Origin: Candidatus Zipacnadia bacterium
Lineage (GTDB): Bacteria > Armatimonadota > Zipacnadia > Zipacnadales > UBA5352
Direction of reading: 5' to 3'
Assembly: GCA_029820915.1 (NCBI GenBank)
Contig: JALGUI010000060.1
Location: forward strand, 1-19,443
Length of the DNA: 19,443 bases
The notes under the pieces are model-generated. The model was not told the origin of the DNA and searched no databases. It was given only the letters and a program-made list of their open reading frames with translations. The position numbers were made by a program, and so were the translations under genes. Shown here piece by piece: positions 15,930 through 19,443 of the stretch (the stretch's first letter is position 1; the number at the start of each line of letters is the position of its first letter).

Positions 15930-16376
15930 CTACAGCCGCCAGTCCTCTGGCTTGATGCCCGGCAGACAGCGCTGCACATAGCGCAGCACCTGCTCGATCC
16001 GCCGTGGGGCGTACAGCACCAGCACCGACCGGCTCTTCTTCTCGTTGAAGATCAGCCGCAACTCCTCCTCGTACAGCCGCCAGCCGTCGAACTCGGTCCA
16101 GGGGTACTCAACGTAGTAGGCAGGTCCGAAGACCTTCAGGCCGTCCGGGCTGAGCTCGTAGCGATAGGAGCCGTAGAACGGCAGCAGCGCGATGAACAGC
16201 CCGACGAACACGATGGCGCCGTACTCGGGCCCGTGGTAGATGTAGACCGCCAGCGCCAGGACGAACTGGAAGATCATCACCAGCAGACACAGGAACGGGT
16301 TCTCGCGGCACCTGCGCACGCGCCAGATCAGACCCGCGGGGTCCGGGCCCTCTGAGGCCGGTCTGTACTCGCTCAC
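15930..16376 (-). CDS. Two-TM protein with PH-like/YcxB-like C-terminal domain
   Basis: GTG 16376 overlaps the oxidoreductase stop (GTGA), with GGGGAGGT further upstream. The 148-residue product has a short cytoplasmic N-terminus rich in Arg, then two membrane helices (about residues 26-46 and 52-70). Next is a beta-rich tail, YRYELSPDGLKVFGPAYYVE then YPWTEFDGWRLYEEELRLIF, ending with a helix. The order (two TM, then Y-x-LS-x-DGL, then YPW) is that of bacterial PH-like YcxB-type proteins. No enzymatic motif is seen. Its role is unknown. Confidence 0.72.
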   Translation of the reverse strand: MSEYRPASEGPDPAGLIWRVRRCRENPFLCLLVMIFQFVLALAVYIYHGPEYGAIVFVGLFIALLPFYGSYRYELSPDGLKVFGPAYYVEYPWTEFDGWRLYEEELRLIFNEKKSRSVLVLYAPRRIEQVLRYVQRCLPGIKPEDWRL

Positions 16377-17329
16377 GCCGGCTGCTGCACCTCCCCTTGG
16401 GCCGCGATCTGCTCCGCCAGGCGCATCGCCGTCGCGGCCTCGGCCATGGTCGCCGCCGCCTCGGACTCGCCCGAGACGGAGGCGGCGAAATGAACCAGCT
16501 CCGGCAGGTAGCCCCTCAGATGCGCCGTGCAGGCCTCCTCGCCGGGCCCCAGCCTATCGGCACGCCACACGCTGATCTCGTCACGGTCGCGCCGGCGCGT
16601 GGTGACCACTACGCGGTCGCTCACCGTCGCCACGGCGTCCTCGCCGGCGATCGTGACCGACTCGCGGACGCATGGCCCGCCCTGCAGGAAGCTTGCCACG
16701 CCCGTGGCGCCGCCCTGCATCCTCAGCGTGAGCGCGGCCCGGCCGTCGTCCGCGCGGAGCGCGCTGCACTCCTCGACATCGCCCAGCAGGTGGCGGATGA
16801 GGTCGAGGATGTGCAGGGCGTCGAACGCGAAGGGCTCGTCGTGGCCCGGCAGGGCCGGCGGCCAGTAGGTGGCCTCGAAGGCGACGGGCGCGCCGAGGTC
16901 CGCGTCGGCGATGGTTCGCGCGAGGCGCTCGTAGGCCGGCGCGAAGCGCAGCATCAGGCCAACCTGCGCGACCAGTCCCCGCCCGGCCGCCAGGTCGGCG
17001 ACGCGCCGGGCCTCGACCGCCGTCGGGGCCGGGGGGGCCTCGGTCCATACGTGGCAGCCGTGCTGCAGCGCCACGGCGGCGGCCTCGGCGTGCATCTCCG
17101 GCGGGCCGCACACCAGCACGGCGTCCAGCTCCATCTCGTCGATCATGCGCCGCAGGTCCTGGTAGGCCCTGAAGGCCCCGAACCGGCGCGTCGCGCGCTG
17201 GGCCCGGCGCTTGTCGAGGTCGCAGATCGCCGCCAGGTCCATCCCCGCCTGCCGCACCGTCGGCAGCAGGACCTGGGTGGCGTGTCTGCCGCAGCCTATG
17301 AACCCGACCCTGACCTCTTGTGCTGACAT
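16373..17329 (-). CDS. Gfo/Idh/MocA family oxidoreductase with altered EKP motif
   Basis: From ATG 17329 (the upstream extension has no support) the protein has 318 residues, near family length. The N-terminal Rossmann motif VGFIGCGRHAT (8-18) and the acidic residue in ICDLDK (35-40) indicate NAD(P) binding. The family motif EKP, whose lysine is usually catalytic, reads EAP at 97-99 (HVWTEAPPAP). The downstream D-x-x-H motif is intact (FDALHILDLIRH, 169-180, His173). These enzymes generally oxidise or reduce sugars and cyclitols. Without the lysine, activity is uncertain. It heads a three-gene unit with the PH-like and small proteins. Confidence 0.88.
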   Translation of the reverse strand: MSAQEVRVGFIGCGRHATQVLLPTVRQAGMDLAAICDLDKRRAQRATRRFGAFRAYQDLRRMIDEMELDAVLVCGPPEMHAEAAAVALQHGCHVWTEAPPAPTAVEARRVADLAAGRGLVAQVGLMLRFAPAYERLARTIADADLGAPVAFEATYWPPALPGHDEPFAFDALHILDLIRHLLGDVEECSALRADDGRAALTLRMQGGATGVASFLQGGPCVRESVTIAGEDAVATVSDRVVVTTRRRDRDEISVWRADRLGPGEEACTAHLRGYLPELVHFAASVSGESEAAATMAEAATAMRLAEQIAAQGEVQQPA

Positions 17330-17355
17330 TGTGTGGTCGTCTCTCCGGCTCCGAA

Positions 17356-17530
17356 GATGTGCCGCAGGCCCTGCCACTGATGGTATTCGGCGCGGCCTCG
17401 CGGCCCCCCTCTGTGGTCCCGGCGCTCAGCTACCACGGCCCACACACGTTCGCACGCACCCCCGGCGCCAGCGACGCGGAACTCAACGCCTCGCTGCGCT
17501 GGGGCTACGAGTATCTTACCCGGCGCCGGG
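17356..17530 (+). pseudogene. Possible remnant of a polysaccharide-deacetylase-like gene
   Basis: One plus-strand frame reads ALPLMVFGAASRPPSVV, then PHTFART and SLRWGYEYLTRRRG. This weakly recalls the N-terminus of polysaccharide deacetylases (LPxxxFHxV..P..., then a phenylalanine and a WL..GY stretch). The expected HD catalytic residues are absent, no start or ribosome site is convincing, and the frame dissolves into arginine-rich sequence after 17530. It may be a decayed fragment or chance. Confidence 0.2.
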
Positions 17531-17740
17531 GGGAAACTATCGGCGCTCGGCGCCGATCACAGCCGATGGCGCTCGTTGAGGCGCGCGAAGCGCCACGCCG
17601 CCGCGTTCGTCCTCGGGCTGCTCGGCGAGTCGGGCATCGAGGCCGAGCGAAGTAACTTCGCCGCCCCCGGCCGCGAAGTACAGGCTACGGTGCGGCCCGC
17701 CTCGGCGCCATGGTGGATGGTCCGCCGTTGCTGTCGCACC
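17531..17740. other. Intergenic stretch, no feature recognised
   Basis: Open frames here are arginine- and alanine-rich shadows typical of very high GC DNA. I see short imperfect palindromes (GGCGCTCGGCGCC, GAAGTAACTTC) but no gene, promoter or RNA. Confidence 0.4.
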
Positions 17741-17930
17741 TGCGGGTCTGACCGAACCGGGGAGGTAGGTTCGCCCCCCGCCCGCTCGCTGGAAGGGCAC
17801 AGGCCGCCTCCCCCGTCCCGAGCTGCGCTCGGGCCACCCTTGGCGGAGCCGATCAGGTCGGGGTGTTCCTGTGTCACCACGGGGGAGGTGGCTACCTCGG
17901 CCCCGTCAGGTGTCGTTATTGTAGGATCCC
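17741..17930. repeat. Long dispersed repeat, right inverted copy
   Basis: This is the inverted partner of 1-197. It runs from GGGTCTGACCG through CGCCCGCTCGCTGGAAGGGC, CCCGTCCCGAGCTGCGCTCG and GTTCCTGTGTCACCAC to GTCAGGTGTCGTTATTGTAG. Identity is high in these blocks, with short divergent spacers between them. The two copies bracket about 17.5 kb holding nearly all genes of the window. Confidence 0.75.
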
Positions 17931-18005
17931 GCCCAGGGGCGGGACCTGTCAGACATTGTTGACAGCCACTCGTGGCTGTCGCCGCTGTGCCGTCTCGACG
18001 ATCGC

Positions 18006-18059
18006 ACGGCATTGACAGGCAGGAATGCCTGTCCTACACGGAGGATGCATAGCATCCTC
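18006..18059. repeat. Two adjacent dispersed hairpins
   Basis: Positions 18006-18041 read ACGGCATTG, stem GACAGGC, loop AGGAAT, stem GCCTGTC, then CTACACGG, a sibling of 9211-9246 with compensated stem changes. Directly after it, 18041-18059 is GAGGATGC-ATA-GCATCCTC, the same as 8117-8135. Confidence 0.75.
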
Positions 18060-18097
18060 ACGGCGGCGAAGGAGACGGAGCGGGGCGAATGATGGCG

Positions 18098-18171
18098 GAG
18101 GCCAACGGCCTCCTCCCCCGGGCCGATCTGCGCTCGGGCCACCCCCGTCCCTGTGAGATGCTGCGCATCTC
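18098..18171. repeat. Short third copy of the long repeat plus a hairpin
   Basis: Positions 18098-18148 share GGCCTCCTCCCCCG and CTGCGCTCGGGCCACCC with the right copy at 17741-17930, in the same orientation. The hairpin GAGATGC-TGC-GCATCTC at 18155-18171 follows. The 160 bases between here and the promoter at 18331 show no gene. Confidence 0.6.
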
Positions 18172-18330
18172 CGGGCGGGAGGGGGCTTGCAGAAGGTTGC
18201 GGCGGCCAGGAACGAGATTGCGGGCCGCTGCGGCAGCGCCAGCAGGCTGCGCAGCAGCCGGAGGGGGTGAGGAAGCCGTTGGCCGTCGCGGTCTACATAC
18301 TGACATCGGTCACACCCTCCACCTGCCGTT

Positions 18331-18347
18331 TACTATTGACAGTAGTA
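18331..18347. promoter_or_regulatory. Operator-like palindrome over the -35 box
   Basis: TACTA and TAGTA form 5-bp arms around a 7-base centre, the same 17-bp frame as the palindrome at 18361-18377. The two centres are 30 bp apart, about three helical turns. It covers the -35 box, so a bound protein would block transcription. Confidence 0.5.
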
Positions 18348-18364
18348 GTGAGATCGACTATACT
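18336..18364 (+). promoter_or_regulatory. Near-consensus sigma70 promoter
   Basis: A perfect TTGACA at 18336-18341 and TATACT at 18359-18364 are separated by 17 bases. Transcription would start near 18371, leaving a leader of about 20 bases before the ATG at 18392. The AT-rich island stands out from the GC-rich surroundings. Confidence 0.85.
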
Positions 18365-18377
18365 ACGTCATGTAGTA
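18361..18377. promoter_or_regulatory. Operator-like palindrome TACTAC-N5-GTAGTA at the -10 box
   Basis: The sequence is TACTACGTCATGTAGTA. It overlaps the -10 box and the start of transcription. TACTAC/GTAGTA half-sites resemble operators of the BlaI/MecI/CopY repressor family; this assignment is from memory. The same site, with one base changed in the centre, precedes the gene at 19081. Confidence 0.65.
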
Positions 18378-18391
18378 GGAGGCTGAGGGAG

Positions 18392-18838
18392 ATGCAGCAC
18401 GACATGATGGGACGCGTCGTCTTCGCAGCCGTCATCGCGAGCGTGCTGCTCAGCGCCGGCTGCGCGCTGGCGCAGGGCACCACCAGCATGTACTTCATCG
18501 GGCCCTTCGAGGGCGAGGTCACGGTCAGGGGCTACCAGACACCCGTCCCGCCCGGCTACTACTACCACCCCGAGCCCACCCGCTACCCGAGCTACGCCCA
18601 GTCCTACAACCACCCGGTACGCTGCGAGGCCTGCGGGCACTGGCGCGACCTGGGGTCGGCCTGCCCGGTGTGCGGCCGCCCGCCCAATCAGCGTGAACGG
18701 CTCGAGGCCCGCCGCGGCACGGTCTACTCGCCCTACGCCATTCCGGGGCAGTACTGGTACGACAAGCCCATGCGCTCGGTCACCGGGCCCAAGCACGGCA
18801 TGGGCTGGCCGTACCTAAGCCCGCGCTATGGACACTAG
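18392..18838 (+). CDS. Small exported protein with a CxxC-x9-CxxC zinc-ribbon-like motif
   Basis: The start is ATG 18392, with AGGAGG at 18377-18382; the frame upstream of it is repeat DNA. The 148-residue product has a signal peptide (VVFAAVIASVLLSAGCALAQ). Cleavage is either after ALA near residue 25 or at the cysteine of SAGC, if it is a lipoprotein. The mature part is rich in Tyr and Pro (PVPPGYYYHPEPTRYPSYA) and holds CEACGHWRDLGSACPVCG, a four-cysteine rubredoxin/zinc-ribbon knuckle, unusual in an exported protein. There is no CxxCH, so no c-type haem. It has its own strong promoter and two operator-like palindromes, so it is probably tightly repressed and induced. I do not recognise the family. 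Confidence 0.8.
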   Translation: MQHDMMGRVVFAAVIASVLLSAGCALAQGTTSMYFIGPFEGEVTVRGYQTPVPPGYYYHPEPTRYPSYAQSYNHPVRCEACGHWRDLGSACPVCGRPPNQRERLEARRGTVYSPYAIPGQYWYDKPMRSVTGPKHGMGWPYLSPRYGH

Positions 18839-18853
18839 AGCCCGTTGCGCGAC

Positions 18854-18890
18854 CCCGCGTAGGTCGGGCATCCTTGCCCGACAGAGCCGT
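18854..18890 (-). repeat. Dispersed hairpin element, AGGA-loop family, reversed
   Basis: On the minus strand it reads ACGGCTCTG, stem GTCGGGC, loop AAGGAT, stem GCCCGAC, then CTACGCGGG, almost the element at 9211-9246. It lies 15 bases after the stop at 18838 and could form an mRNA 3'-end structure. Confidence 0.7.
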
Positions 18891-19016
18891 TTGTCAGGGT
18901 TGTGAGACAGCTTCCAGACCGTGTGGGTCGCCCGCCGGGGGAGCCGATTGGAGTGCCGCATCGAGCGGACGCCGTAACCTTAGCGACCGACCGGACGAAT
19001 GAACAACGGAGCTACC

Positions 19017-19033
19017 TACTACGTCCTGTAGTA
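19017..19033. promoter_or_regulatory. Second operator-like palindrome TACTAC-N5-GTAGTA
   Basis: TACTACGTCCTGTAGTA differs from the site at 18361-18377 by one central base. It lies 47 bases upstream of the ATG at 19081. A clear -35/-10 pair is not visible around it; a weak TACCTA at 19013-19018 could serve as the -10. Confidence 0.6.
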
Positions 19034-19080
19034 GTAGAGGGACGCGAGACGAGAGTAGTCCCCTGAAAGGAGAGAGATCG

Positions 19081-19443
19081 ATGATCAGCAGAGGTATCCT
19101 GGGAACCTTGGCGATCGTCGTGGCCGCGACTCTGGTGACGGGAGGCGTGGCCCCGCAGCCGGCGCAGGCCGATGACACCGGACGGATCATCGCCGGGATC
19201 GCCGCCGGAGCCCTGGTCTACGGGCTCCTCGGCGACGGCGACCGTGGTGACAGGCGCGCAGATCGAGGGCGAGGGCACGACTACGGTGACCGCGGCTTCT
19301 ACAGCGGCAACAGTGGGAGCTGGAGCTACCAGGGTGGCAGCCGCTACCAGAGCGGCAGCCGCCACGGCAGGGGCAGCGGCCACCAGAGCGGCCCGCCGCG
19401 CCGCAGCAGCCGCCAGTATGAGCGCGGCTACGACCACGGCTGG
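19081..19443 (+). CDS. Exported Gly/Ser/Arg/Tyr-rich low-complexity protein, 3' end cut by window
   Basis: The frame opens at ATG 19081 with AAAGGAGAG at 19066-19074 and stays open for 121 codons to the edge. A signal peptide is clear (MISRGILGTLAIVVAATLV... ending AQA-DD near residue 30). A short hydrophobic, glycine-rich segment follows (IIAGIAAGALVYGLLGDGD). The rest is repetitive, rich in Gly, Ser, Arg, His, Tyr and Gln (YQSGSRHGRGSGHQSG). Such low-complexity tails occur in cell-surface and matrix proteins, but I cannot assign a function. It shares the TACTAC-N5-GTAGTA site with the preceding exported gene, which suggests common control. Confidence 0.75.
   Translation, partial: MISRGILGTLAIVVAATLVTGGVAPQPAQADDTGRIIAGIAAGALVYGLLGDGDRGDRRADRGRGHDYGDRGFYSGNSGSWSYQGGSRYQSGSRHGRGSGHQSGPPRRSSRQYERGYDHGW

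Noticed and set aside
18894..19437. Two minus-strand frames near the right edge (98 and 141 codons)
   Set aside because: They are antisense to the signal-peptide gene starting at 19081 and cover the operator; Ala/Val/Arg shadow composition.
1..19443. tRNA, rRNA or riboswitch genes
   Set aside because: I looked for tRNA cloverleaf signatures (GGTTCRANNCC-type T-arms) and known riboswitch cores in the gaps and saw none that hold up; GGTTCCA runs at 604 and 7836 belong to the repeats.

Overview
This is a very GC-rich, gene-dense bacterial chromosome segment with short SD-led operons. It is probably from an uncultured or metagenome-assembled organism. Nothing in it fixes the phylum. An orphan GlmL/MutL-like ATPase beside a DUF6754-like membrane protein, Gfo/Idh-family genes, and intergenic regions packed with short palindromic repeats recall Armatimonadota, Hydrogenedentota or Planctomycetota-like genomes. 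That placement is inference from gene style only.

Layout. (1) 1-816: repeat-rich intergenic DNA ending in a good sigma70-type promoter at 736-764. (2) 817-7682, plus strand: a pair of exported M16 peptidase-like proteins. The first keeps the zinc motif but is frameshifted; the second has lost it. They are followed by an RmlC-like cupin, an orotate phosphoribosyltransferase (pyrE) with foreign-looking codon use, and a 983-residue protein whose C-terminal half looks like Eis (GNAT-GNAT-SCP2), joined to an N-terminal amidotransferase-like domain. (3) 7683-8255: repeats and hairpins. (4) 8256-15257, minus strand: a six-gene set read from high to low coordinates. It consists of a GlmL-like actin-fold ATPase, a KOW/barrel-like soluble protein with a four-cysteine cluster, a DUF6754-like signal-peptide/membrane protein, and three further membrane proteins. 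Three of its junctions are 4-base start/stop overlaps (GTGA, ATGA, GTGA). Repeats and a truncated sulfatase head interrupt the set. (5) 15258-15634: repeats. (6) 15635-17329, minus strand: a Gfo/Idh/MocA oxidoreductase, a two-TM PH-like protein and a small conserved-looking protein, tightly packed. (7) 17330-18330: gene-poor, with a large inverted copy of the repeat at the left edge. (8) 18331-19443, plus strand: two small exported proteins. Both are preceded by the same 17-bp palindrome, TACTAC-N5-GTAGTA, which resembles BlaI/MecI/CopY-type operators.

The best candidate for an undescribed system is region 4. A GlmL-type ATPase, normally a partner of B12-dependent glutamate mutase, is here tied by overlapping codons to a KOW-like protein and a DUF6754 membrane protein, with no mutase subunit in view. 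Next in interest are the shared-operator exported genes, the Eis fusion, and a family of dispersed hairpins whose stems show compensatory changes.
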